Positions 28,230 to 36,139 of a stretch of 64,000 nucleotides of DNA are shown here, piece after piece. The notes under the pieces are model-generated. The model ran no database searches. It was not told where the DNA came from and saw only the letters and a list, made by a program, of their open reading frames with translations. The position numbers and the translations under genes are program-made. The stretch spans positions 372,001 through 436,000 of the forward strand of contig NZ_JOEM01000001.1 of the NCBI RefSeq assembly GCF_000718135.1, read 5' to 3'. The DNA comes from Streptomyces cyaneofuscatus (GTDB taxonomy: Bacteria > Actinomycetota > Actinomycetes > Streptomycetales > Streptomycetaceae). Every line of letters starts with the position of its first letter. Within the stretch, counting starts at the first letter, position 1.

Positions 28230-28267
28230 GAGCCGGGACGCGGACCGAGAGCCGGGACGCGGACCGA
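28211..28267 (+). repeat. Three 19-base tandem repeats at the receiver gene's 3' end
   Basis: AAGCCGGGACACGGACTGA (28211-28229, ending in the stop) is followed by two identical copies of GAGCCGGGACGCGGACCGA (28230-28248, 28249-28267). Only the first copy retains the stop codon. Confidence 0.9.
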
Positions 28268-28410
28268 GCCCGCGCCTCCTTCCTTGACCGTCCCCTTGCA
28301 CGGTGGCTCTCGCGCCGAAGCGTCGTACGCAGGACACTTGGTCCTGCCGCCGGGGTCACCGACCTCCGGCGCCGGACGACTTCAGGCGCAGCTCTCGGAG
28401 GGGGACACAT

Positions 28411-31400
28411 ATGCGGGACAGCCATCGGGCGGACGCCGAAAGGCTGTTGGTGCGGGCCGTGGAGGAGGAGGCGCGGCGCACGGGTGGCCGGACGGACTCC
28501 GGTGTGCTGCTGGCGCGGGCGCGGGCGGCGTTCGACACCATCGCGGCGGGCGCGGGCGAGGAGTACGCCGCGTACACGCAGGCGCTCGACGCGGCGGCGG
28601 CCGGTGACCGGCCCCTGGCGGAGCGGCTCAGCCGGGAGAACCTGTCGACGCCCCTGCTGGTGACGGTAGTTGCCGCCGTCGCCGCGTTCGGGGCGGACCT
28701 GGCGTTCGGGACGGCCACCGGTCCCGCCCTCGGCGCGGGCGCGGTCGTCGCGGTGGCCGGCGCAGCGACGACCGTGGCGAAGGTGACCGCCTCGCACTGG
28801 CCCGCCGCCCACCGCCGCGCCGCGGCGGCCGGACAGCCGGGCGGCGCCGAGCAGTTGCGCCTCCAGTGGCTGACCGCGCTGGAGGTACGGGGCATCCGCC
28901 CGTACCTCGACCAGCAGCGGATGCTGACCCCCGCCGCCCGCACCCCGAAGAAGCAAGCAGCCCCGGTGGTAAGGCAGTTGCGCGGCGGTGACCGCAGTGC
29001 GGCGGCCCGGACCCGGGTGGTGCTGGAACAGTCCTTCGGTCAACTACCCAGCGCGGAAGGGCCGTTCACCGGGCGCCGGGCCGAACTCGCCAAGGTCGCC
29101 CAGTGGGTGCACGCCGCCCGCGCCGCCACGCAGACCCGGCCGGTCGTCGTCGTACTGCACGGCGAGCCGGGGTCCGGGCGCACCACGCTCGCGGTGCGGG
29201 CGGCGCACGCGCTCAAGGACCAGTTCCGGGGCGCCTGCGTGGTGGACCTGCGGGGCCAGGTCGGCGGGGAGAGCCCGCTGCCGACCCGGGACGCCCTGCT
29301 GCACCTCCTCAACCGCCTGGGCGCCCCCCGCGAGCAGCTGCTCTTCCGGGACGGGACCACCCCGGGAGCCGCCGGCGGTACGCAGCCGTACGGGAAGTCC
29401 GCGGCCGAGCAGCATGTGCGGCGCCTCGGCGAGCTGTACCACCAGCACCTCACCGGGACCCCCGTCACGATCGTCCTCGACGACGCGACCGACGCCGAGC
29501 AGGTCCGCACCCTGATCCCGGAGCGTTCCGACAGCCTCGTCATCGTCACCGCCCGGGAGCCGCTGGAGCTGCCGGAGGACGTCCCGGCCTGGGTCCACCA
29601 TCTGCCGGTCGGCCCGCTGGACGCGGCGGGCGCCGAGGAGCTGCTGCGCGAGGTGGCCGGGGGCGAGGAGGCGGGGCCGTACGACTACCCGGCCACCGAC
29701 GCCGTCGTGGAGCTGTGCGGCGGGCTGCCGCTGGCGCTGCGGGTGGCGGCGTCCTCGCTCGGGGAGCGTACGCGCAGCACGCTGGCGGAGGATCTGCGCG
29801 CCTACGGTCCGGTCTCCCCGGTGGACCGGGCCCTGTGGCTGCGCTACACCGACCAGCACGAGGCGGCCCGCCGGCTGCTGCGGCGGCTCGCGCTGGCGGG
29901 CCGGGCCAGCCTCGGCGCCGCGGCCGCCGCCGCCCTGCTGGCGGCCGACGAGCAGGAGGCCGGGCGGCGGCTGGAGGAGCTGACCCGGGCCGGGCTGCTC
30001 ACCCACGTACGGGGCTCGCGCTACCGGCTCCACGACCTCGTCCGCGGCTTCGCCCTGGCCCGGCTGCTCGACGAGGAGGAGCCCGCCGAGCGGGCCGCCG
30101 CCCATGAGCGGCTGCTGACCAACTACGCCGAGCTGGCGAACGCCGTGATCCGCATGGTCGACGGGAAGATGTCGACCCGGGCCGGCCAGTTCGGCGCGCA
30201 CGGATTCGGTTCGCTGGACTCGGCGCTGCGCTGGCTGGACGACGAGTCCAGCTTCATCACCTCCGCGCTGCGCCACAGCGAGGGCGTCGACCAGTCCACC
30301 GTACTGAACCTCCTGGGCGCCCTGTGCGACTACTGCCTGCTGCGCGGCGACCTCTACCGCCTGGGCGAGATCAGCGAGCTGACCCGCTCCGTCGACCAAG
30401 GGCTGCTTGAGCGGTCGGTGCAGTGGCGTACGGGGATCGCGGCCCGGCAGCTCGGTGAGCTGGACAAGGCCCGCACCACGCTCTCCTCGGTGGTCGGCCT
30501 CTACCAGGAGGCGCACAACGACGCGGGCGCGGCGCTCGCCCTCTGCTCGCTCGGCATCACCCTGCACCACCAGGGCAACCTCACCGAGGCCGCCGCCCGG
30601 CTCGGCGAGGCGCTGGAGCTCCAGGCCTCCGACGCGCAGGCCGAGGACCGGGCCTGGACCCTGCACGCCCTGGCGGCCGTCGAACGCGACCGGGGCAACC
30701 TGGCCCGCGCCCTCACCCTGCTGGACACCGCGCTCACCCTGCACCGGGAGGGCGAGTCGCTGCACGGCGAGGCGTGGACGCGCTTCCAGCTCGGCCAGGT
30801 CCGCCTGCGTACGGGAGAGGTGGCGGCGGCCGAGGAGGCCCTCTCCACCGCCCTGGAGCTGTACGGCCGCACCCGCGACGGCCGCGGCGAGGCGTGGGCC
30901 ATCACCCAGCTCGCCCGCGCCCGGCTGCTGGACGGCGACCCGGGGGCCGCCCTGGAGCAGCTCCGCGACGCGCTGGCCCGGCACCGGGACAACGAGGACG
31001 CGCGCGGTGAGGCGTGGACGCTGTACTACCTGGGCCAGGCGCTGGAGGAGTACGGCGACGCGGTGGAGGCGGTACGGGAGCTGGAGCGGGCCCGGACGAT
31101 GTTCTCCCGGATGCGGGACGTGTACGGGCTGGCCTGCGCCCGCCACCACTCGGGCCGGGTCACCCGCGACCAGCGGGCCGCGCAGACGGGGAACCTGCGG
31201 AACTCCGGCTTCGCCCGGCAGCTCCTGATGGACGCGCGGGCGGACTTCCGGCGGATCGGGGTGGCGCACGGGGAGGCGTGGGCCTGCCTGGAGCTGGCGC
31301 TGATCGACGCGGGCAACGGCCGGGCGGCCCAGGCGCTCGCGCTGTGCGGCGAGGCGGCGGAGCTGTTCGCCTCGTACGGGGACGAGCGCGGGCGCGACTG

Positions 31401-31692
31401 GGCCCGGTTCCTGCGGTGCACGCTGCTGCCGTACGCCTCACCGGGCGGCAGCGAGGTGGGCACGGTGGTGGCGCAGCAGGAACTGACGGAGCTCGCCGCC
31501 GCCCACCACCCGTCCCGGGACCCCGGTCTTGAGCGGTGCGCGGAGGCGTTCGCGGTGGTCCTGGGCCGGGGCGTGGACCTGGAGGACGGCTGGCAGGCCT
31601 GGCGCCTGGGCCTGACCCCCACCCGCCACTCCCGCGAGGTGATCGGCCACCCCAGCCGGTCCGGGGACCATTCCAGCCCGTCCGGCGTTTGA
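28411..31692 (+). CDS. Membrane-anchored STAND NTPase with TPR repeats
   Basis: 1,093 aa. N-terminal helical segment (1-78), two hydrophobic helices (about 80-99 and 106-124), linker, NB-ARC-like NTPase (about 220-480), winged-helix part and TPR array (about 640-980, recurring GEAWT/LG patterns). Architecture recalls AfsR/SARP ATPases without the DNA-binding and BTAD domains. The P-loop reads GEPGSGRTT (251-259): Arg replaces the usual Walker A Lys. Walker B is TIVLDDAT. Such STAND proteins act as signalling switches, some in phage defence; the role here is unknown. ATG at 28411 with GGAGGGGG upstream. The last residues (SSPSGV) come from a dispersed repeat. Confidence 0.85.
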   Translation: MRDSHRADAERLLVRAVEEEARRTGGRTDSGVLLARARAAFDTIAAGAGEEYAAYTQALDAAAAGDRPLAERLSRENLSTPLLVTVVAAVAAFGADLAFGTATGPALGAGAVVAVAGAATTVAKVTASHWPAAHRRAAAAGQPGGAEQLRLQWLTALEVRGIRPYLDQQRMLTPAARTPKKQAAPVVRQLRGGDRSAAARTRVVLEQSFGQLPSAEGPFTGRRAELAKVAQWVHAARAATQTRPVVVVLHGEPGSGRTTLAVRAAHALKDQFRGACVVDLRGQVGGESPLPTRDALLHLLNRLGAPREQLLFRDGTTPGAAGGTQPYGKSAAEQHVRRLGELYHQHLTGTPVTIVLDDATDAEQVRTLIPERSDSLVIVTAREPLELPEDVPAWVHHLPVGPLDAAGAEELLREVAGGEEAGPYDYPATDAVVELCGGLPLALRVAASSLGERTRSTLAEDLRAYGPVSPVDRALWLRYTDQHEAARRLLRRLALAGRASLGAAAAAALLAADEQEAGRRLEELTRAGLLTHVRGSRYRLHDLVRGFALARLLDEEEPAERAAAHERLLTNYAELANAVIRMVDGKMSTRAGQFGAHGFGSLDSALRWLDDESSFITSALRHSEGVDQSTVLNLLGALCDYCLLRGDLYRLGEISELTRSVDQGLLERSVQWRTGIAARQLGELDKARTTLSSVVGLYQEAHNDAGAALALCSLGITLHHQGNLTEAAARLGEALELQASDAQAEDRAWTLHALAAVERDRGNLARALTLLDTALTLHREGESLHGEAWTRFQLGQVRLRTGEVAAAEEALSTALELYGRTRDGRGEAWAITQLARARLLDGDPGAALEQLRDALARHRDNEDARGEAWTLYYLGQALEEYGDAVEAVRELERARTMFSRMRDVYGLACARHHSGRVTRDQRAAQTGNLRNSGFARQLLMDARADFRRIGVAHGEAWACLELALIDAGNGRAAQALALCGEAAELFASYGDERGRDWARFLRCTLLPYASPGGSEVGTVVAQQELTELAAAHHPSRDPGLERCAEAFAVVLGRGVDLEDGWQAWRLGLTPTRHSREVIGHPSRSGDHSSPSGV

Positions 31693-31695
31693 GGA
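31673..31695. repeat. Dispersed repeat at the STAND gene's 3' end
   Basis: CAGCCCGTCCGGCGTTTGAG followed by GA shares 21 of 23 positions with 7523-7545 in the kinase gene, including TCCGGCGTTTGAGGA. It supplies the stop codon of the STAND gene. The motif is, as I recall, a high-copy intergenic repeat in Streptomyces. Confidence 0.75.
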
Positions 31696-31722
31696 CGGAA
31701 GCCCGCGCACGGGGGCCCCGGG

Positions 31723-31965
31723 CTACTTCTTGGCCGAAGCCCCCGGGGTGCCTTCGGCGGCCGAGGCCGCCCCCGGCTCAGGCGCCTCCTCGAAGTTCAC
31801 CCGCCCCATGTGCCGGTTCATCGACTTCATCAGCTGCCACACGCCGACGGCGAGGGCCGCGAAGACGAGGAAGCCGAGAACACCGGGGGTGACCTTGTTC
31901 TTGTCGAGCTCGGCGGCGAGCGGGACGACGTGCGTCAGTGCCTGGGTCGCGTACATATCAGGCAT
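31723..31965 (-). CDS. Small single-pass membrane protein downstream of mca
   Basis: 80 aa: N-terminal 25 residues, one transmembrane helix (GVLGFLVFAALAVGVWQLM, about 28-46), then a basic and Pro/Ala-rich cytoplasmic tail. The ATG (31965) lies 8 bases inside the end of mca, so translation should be coupled to it. Function unknown; a membrane partner for mycothiol detoxification is a guess from position only. Confidence 0.8.
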   Translation of the reverse strand: MPDMYATQALTHVVPLAAELDKNKVTPGVLGFLVFAALAVGVWQLMKSMNRHMGRVNFEEAPEPGAASAAEGTPGASAKK

Positions 31966-32839
31966 TGTCGCGGATGCCCGCGAAGAGGTCGCTCTCGGGG
32001 AGGGAGGTATCGACCAGAGACTTCGCCAGCTCGTACTCCTCGGTCGGCCAGACCTCCCGCTGGACCTCCATCGGAACGCGGAACCAGCCGCCCTCCGGAT
32101 CGATCTGCGTGGCGTGCGCGATCAGCGCCTTGTCACGGATCTCGAAGAACTCGTCGCAGGGAACGTGCGTGGTCAGCGTGCGCTCGACCCGCTCGAACTC
32201 CTTCCACCGCTCCAGCCACTCCCCGTACGGCGACTCCAGCCCCCGCGCGAGCAGCGCCTCGTGCAGCGCGACGGTGCGCGGCCGGTTGAAGCCCTGGTTG
32301 TAGTAGAGCTTCTGCGGCGTCCAGACCGGGCCGAACTCGTCCTCCGGGAAGGCCTCCGCGTCGGCCGCACCGTCGAAGGCGATCATCGAGATCGTGTGCG
32401 TCATGATGTGGTCGGGGTGCGGGTAGCCGCCGTTCTCGTCGTACGTGGTGATGACCTGCGGCCGGAACGCGCGGATCTTCGCCACCAGCCGGCCCGCCCC
32501 GACCTGCGGGTCCTCCAGGGCGAAGCAGCCCTCGGGCAGCGGCGGCAGCGGGTCGCCCTCCGGGAGCCCGGAGTCGACGAAGCCGAGCCACTCCTGCTGG
32601 ACGCCCAGGATCTCCCGGGCCTCGTCCATCTCCTTCTTGCGCACCTCGTGGATGTTCTTCTCGATGTACGCGTCGCCCTGGAGCTTCGGGTTGAGGATGG
32701 AGCCGCGCTCGCCTCCCGTGCAGGTCACGACCAGCACGTCCACCCCCTCGGACACGTACTTGGCCATGGTGGCCGCGCCCTTGCTCGACTCGTCGTCGGG
32801 GTGGGCGTGAACGGCCATCAGTCGCAGCTGCTCAGTCAA
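31958..32839 (-). CDS. mca: Mycothiol S-conjugate amidase
   Basis: 293-aa zinc amidase that cleaves mycothiol S-conjugates to mercapturic acids and GlcN-Ins in xenobiotic and electrophile detoxification. Zinc motif AVHAHPDDESSK at residues 9-20 and the distal His in GYPHPDHIMTH. Other blocks (TCTGGERGSILNPKLQGD, EWLGFVDSGLPEGD) separate Mca from the deacetylase MshB. ATG at 32839. Overlaps the small membrane protein gene and diverges from the DUF4307 gene. Confidence 0.95.
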   Translation of the reverse strand: MTEQLRLMAVHAHPDDESSKGAATMAKYVSEGVDVLVVTCTGGERGSILNPKLQGDAYIEKNIHEVRKKEMDEAREILGVQQEWLGFVDSGLPEGDPLPPLPEGCFALEDPQVGAGRLVAKIRAFRPQVITTYDENGGYPHPDHIMTHTISMIAFDGAADAEAFPEDEFGPVWTPQKLYYNQGFNRPRTVALHEALLARGLESPYGEWLERWKEFERVERTLTTHVPCDEFFEIRDKALIAHATQIDPEGGWFRVPMEVQREVWPTEEYELAKSLVDTSLPESDLFAGIRDNA

Positions 32840-32961
32840 AGCTCGATCCTCAGTGATGTGGTCGCGATGTGGGGCGCGGTCGGATGACGCACGGGCGACT
32901 TCTATAGTGACCGAACGGGAAGGTGGAAAATTCCTCGTTGCCCGGACCGGAGGGAAAGATC

Positions 32962-33378
32962 ATGACGGCGGTTCGCGAAGCCACGCCCGAGGGGCGGTAC
33001 GGCAGGAGCGATGATCAGCGGGCGGACCGCAAGCTGAAGATCGTCGGTTCGGTGCTGGGCGTCGCGCTGCTCGGTGTGGTCGGCTGGATCGGCTACGGAT
33101 ACGTCACCGGCCAGGGCATCAGCGCCGAGCTGATCAAGTTCGACATCGTCTCCGACACGCGGACCGAGGCCCACCTCGAAGTACGCAAGGGCAGCGAGAC
33201 CGACGGCTACTGCACCGTACGGGCGCTGAGCAAGGACGGCAGCGAGGTCGGCCGCAAGGAGACCCGCTTCGCCCCGGGCGCGAGCCGGATCGACGAGCTG
33301 GTGGTGATGCGGACCCGGGACCGGGCCACCGCCGTCGAGCTCACCGGCTGCACGGCCGGCGACTCTCCCGCCGGCTGA
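32962..33378 (+). CDS. DUF4307 membrane protein
   Basis: 138 aa: cytoplasmic N-terminus (about 1-25), one transmembrane helix (KIVGSVLGVALLGVVGWIGY), then an extracytoplasmic beta-rich domain with conserved CTV and GCTAG cysteines. Matches DUF4307, an actinobacterial family found beside mca. ATG at 32962 with GGAGGGA 8-14 bases upstream; an earlier in-frame ATG at 32923 lacks an SD. Function unknown. Confidence 0.88.
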   Translation: MTAVREATPEGRYGRSDDQRADRKLKIVGSVLGVALLGVVGWIGYGYVTGQGISAELIKFDIVSDTRTEAHLEVRKGSETDGYCTVRALSKDGSEVGRKETRFAPGASRIDELVVMRTRDRATAVELTGCTAGDSPAG

Positions 33379-33512
33379 CTTCTTTCCGCGTCTCTCCCCT
33401 CCGCACCCGCTCCGACCTGCGCTCCTACGGCGCCGATGCGGCCCACCCGGACGTGTGACGGTTTACCTTCTCCCCCTTTTCCTGGGGAATTGTTAGGCTC
33501 GTGGTTTCGCCC

Positions 33513-33540
33513 ACCCGAGGAAGCACATGCTTCCGGGTAG
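33513..33540 (+). promoter_or_regulatory. Stem-loop in greA leader
   Basis: ACCCGAGGAAGC-ACAT-GCTTCCGGGT folds with a 2-base bulge about 40 bases before the greA start. A TAGGCT -10-like element lies at about 33493, so the stem-loop would be near the 5' end of the transcript and could affect stability or initiation. Confidence 0.5.
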
Positions 33541-33579
33541 GGCGATGCTTTGTATTCCCAGCACCGACGAGGAGCACCT

Positions 33580-34077
33580 GTGACCCAGACCAGCGAAAAC
33601 GTCACCTGGCTCACGCAGGAGGCGTACAACCAGCTCAAGGCCGAGCTGGAGTACCTGTCTGGTCCCGCGCGCACGGAGATCGCCGTCAAGATCGCGGCGG
33701 CCCGTGAGGAGGGTGACCTCCGGGAGAACGGCGGGTACCACGCGGCCAAGGAGGAGCAGGGCAAGATGGAGCTGCGCGTACGCCAGCTCACCCAGCTCCT
33801 GGAGCACGCGAAGGTCGGCGAGGCGCCGGCCGACGACGGCGTGGTCGAGCCCGGCATGGTCGTGACGATCGCCTTCGACGGCGACGAGGACGACACGACG
33901 ACGTTCCTGCTCGCCTCCCGCGAGTACGCCAGCGGGGACATCGAGACGTACTCCCCGCAGTCCCCGCTCGGTATCGGCGTGAACGGCAAGCGGACCGGCG
34001 ACAACGCGGAGTACGAGCTGCCGAACGGCAAGACGGCCACGGTGAAGATCCTGGCGGCGAAGCCGTACACGGGCTGA
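33580..34077 (+). CDS. greA: Transcription elongation factor GreA
   Basis: 165 aa. The N-terminal coiled-coil finger carries the acidic tip in AAREEGDLRENGGYHAAKEEQG, which stimulates transcript cleavage by backtracked RNA polymerase. The C-terminal FKBP-like domain (PGMVVTIAFDGDED, SPQSPLGIGVNGKRTGD) binds the polymerase secondary-channel rim. The GTG at 33580 has GAGGAG 5 bases upstream. Monocistronic between a leader stem-loop and a very strong terminator. Confidence 0.97.
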   Translation: MTQTSENVTWLTQEAYNQLKAELEYLSGPARTEIAVKIAAAREEGDLRENGGYHAAKEEQGKMELRVRQLTQLLEHAKVGEAPADDGVVEPGMVVTIAFDGDEDDTTTFLLASREYASGDIETYSPQSPLGIGVNGKRTGDNAEYELPNGKTATVKILAAKPYTG

Positions 34078-34091
34078 CGTCCGGCCCACCA

Positions 34092-34160
34092 CGACGGAGC
34101 GACACACGGGAGCCCCGGCCTTCATCGAGAAGGCCGGGGCTCCCGTGTGTCGCTCCGTCG
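34092..34160. terminator. Exceptionally long perfect terminator hairpin after greA
   Basis: A 32-bp perfect inverted repeat (arms 34092-34123 and 34129-34160, 5-base loop ATCGA) lies between greA and the convergent ABC permease gene. It should terminate transcription from both sides. Confidence 0.9.
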
Positions 34161-34179
34161 GTGCTCGGTCCTCGGCGCC

Positions 34180-35043
34180 TCAGGCGGTCGCCGAGCGGTA
34201 CTTGCGGACCGCCAGCGTCCGGAAGACCACGATGATCAGGATCGACCAGAGGACCGAGGCGAGGACCGGGTGCTCCATCGGCCACGCGCCGGTGACCGAC
34301 TTCGGCACGCCGGGCATGGTGTTCCCGAAGAGCTCACGGGCGCCCGCCACCGTGGCGCTGAAGGGGTTCCACTCGGCGACGTGCTGGAGGAACGTCGGCA
34401 TGTTGTTGACCGGCACGAAGGCGTTCGAGATGAACGTCAGCGGGAAGAGCCAGATCAGCCCGCCGGAGGTGGCCGCCTCCGGGGTCCGTACGGAGAGGCC
34501 GATCAGCGCGCCGATCCAGGAGAACGCGTAGCCGAGCAGGAGCAGCAGCAGGAAGCCGCCGATCACCTTGCCGAGGTTCTCGTGGGTCCGCCAGCCGACG
34601 AGCAGCGCGACACCCGCGAGGACGACGAGCGTGAGCGTGGTCTGGACGAGGTCGGCGAGCGTCCGTCCGGTGAGGACGGCGCCCCGGGCCATCGGCAGCG
34701 ACCGGAAACGGTCGATGAGCCCCTTGTGCATGTCGTCGGCGATGCCCGCGCCGGCGCCCGCGGTGGCGAAGGTGACGGTCTGGGCGAAGATGCCCGCCAT
34801 CAGGAACTCCTTGTACAGCTGCGGGTCGGTGGAGCCGCCGATGCTGATCGAGCCGCCGAAGACGTAGGTGAACAGCACCACGAACATGATCGGCTGGATC
34901 AGCCCGAAGATCACCATCTCGGGGATCCGGGCCATCCGGATCAGGTTCCGCTTGGCGACGACGAGCGAGTCCTTGACCGACTGGACCACGCCGCCGGAGG
35001 GGCGGGGGGCCAGGACGGGGGCGTCCTTGGTGGTGGCGCTCAC
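34180..35043 (-). CDS. ABC-2 type exporter permease
   Basis: 287 aa with six hydrophobic segments (first FGLIQPIMFVVLFTYVFGG). ABC-2 motifs: QTVTFATAGAGAGIADDM and the GLIDRFRSLPMARGAVLTGR coupling helix, which is typical of daunorubicin-type exporters (DrrB). Its start overlaps the stop of the ATPase gene by 4 bases (35040-35043). Together they form one exporter; substrate unknown, possibly a hydrophobic drug or lipid. Confidence 0.92.
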   Translation of the reverse strand: MSATTKDAPVLAPRPSGGVVQSVKDSLVVAKRNLIRMARIPEMVIFGLIQPIMFVVLFTYVFGGSISIGGSTDPQLYKEFLMAGIFAQTVTFATAGAGAGIADDMHKGLIDRFRSLPMARGAVLTGRTLADLVQTTLTLVVLAGVALLVGWRTHENLGKVIGGFLLLLLLGYAFSWIGALIGLSVRTPEAATSGGLIWLFPLTFISNAFVPVNNMPTFLQHVAEWNPFSATVAGARELFGNTMPGVPKSVTGAWPMEHPVLASVLWSILIIVVFRTLAVRKYRSATA

Positions 35044-36011
35044 GGGGTCTCCTCCTTGTCCTGCTCGTCCGCCTCGGCCGCGTGGCCGGTGAGCGAGAGG
35101 AAGACGTCGTCCAGGGTCGGGCGGCGCAAAGCGATGTCGTCGATCTCCACGCCGCTGCCGTCCAGCTCGCGGATGATCTCGGCGAGCAGCTTGGCCCCGC
35201 CGCTCACCGGGACGGTCAGCTTGCGGGAGAGCCGTACGACGGTGACCTCACCCTTGCCGAGGGTGGTCAGCACGGACCGGGCGCGCTCGATCTCGTCCGG
35301 GCGGTGCACGACGACCTCGACGCGCTCGCCGCCGGTGCGGGCCTTGAGCTCGTCGGAGGTGCCGCGGGCGATGACCTTGCCGTGGTCGATGACGCAGATG
35401 TCGTTGGCGAGGCGGTCGGCCTCCTCCAGGTACTGCGTGGTCAGCAGCAGGGTCGTACCGCCGGCCACCAGGTCCTCGATGACGTCCCAGAGCTGCTGCC
35501 GGTTGCGCGGGTCGAGGCCGGTCGTCGGCTCGTCCATGAACATCACGGGCGGCGAGACGACCAGGGCGGCCGCGAGGTCGAGGCGGCGGCGCATGCCGCC
35601 GGAGTACGTCTTGGCCGTACGGTCGGCGGCGTCGGCGAGGTTGAACCGCTCCAGCAGGACGCCCGCCCTGGCCTTCGCGTCGCGGGCGCTCATCTGGTAG
35701 AGCTGCCCCACCATCTGGAGGTTCTCGCGGCCGGTCAGATACTCGTCGACGGCGGCGAACTGTCCGGAGAGCCCGATGGAGCGGCGTACTTCGTTGGGCT
35801 TCTTCAGGACGTCGATCCCGGCCACGAAGGCGCTGCCGCTGTCGGGGCGCAGGAGGGTGGTGAGGACCCGTACGGCGGTCGTCTTGCCCGCGCCGTTGGG
35901 TCCCAGCAGCCCGAGGACGGTGCCCTCGGGGACATCGAGGTCGACTCCGTCCAGGGCTCGTACGTCACCGAAGGTCTTCACCAGACCTTCGGCATGGATG
36001 GCACCTGGCAT
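35040..36011 (-). CDS. ABC exporter ATP-binding protein (DrrA-like)
   Basis: 323 aa. Walker A GPNGAGKTT, Q-loop GLSGQFAAVDEYLTGRENL, signature YSGGMRRRLDLAAAL, Walker B VMFMDEPTTGLD, H-loop TTQYLEEAD, plus the DrrA-type C-terminal extension (about 220-310). Energises the adjacent permease. ATG at 36011, 128 bases after ilvA on the same strand. The DrrA subfamily is named from anthracycline self-resistance, but no antibiotic cluster is visible here. Confidence 0.93.
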   Translation of the reverse strand: MPGAIHAEGLVKTFGDVRALDGVDLDVPEGTVLGLLGPNGAGKTTAVRVLTTLLRPDSGSAFVAGIDVLKKPNEVRRSIGLSGQFAAVDEYLTGRENLQMVGQLYQMSARDAKARAGVLLERFNLADAADRTAKTYSGGMRRRLDLAAALVVSPPVMFMDEPTTGLDPRNRQQLWDVIEDLVAGGTTLLLTTQYLEEADRLANDICVIDHGKVIARGTSDELKARTGGERVEVVVHRPDEIERARSVLTTLGKGEVTVVRLSRKLTVPVSGGAKLLAEIIRELDGSGVEIDDIALRRPTLDDVFLSLTGHAAEADEQDKEETP

Positions 36012-36139
36012 AGAGGGACTCCCCCGTCGCTCGCTCGCGGTACGTGCTCGGTACGTGGTTTCGGGAGCGATCCTAGGATCGGCGGGGCCTCACCGCGCGG
36101 TGAATATCGAGATCCGGCCACGCGTCGGGAACCGGACGG

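Noticed and set aside
34180..36011. DrrAB-like exporter as sign of an antibiotic cluster
   Set aside because: No biosynthetic genes nearby; the pair sits among housekeeping genes.
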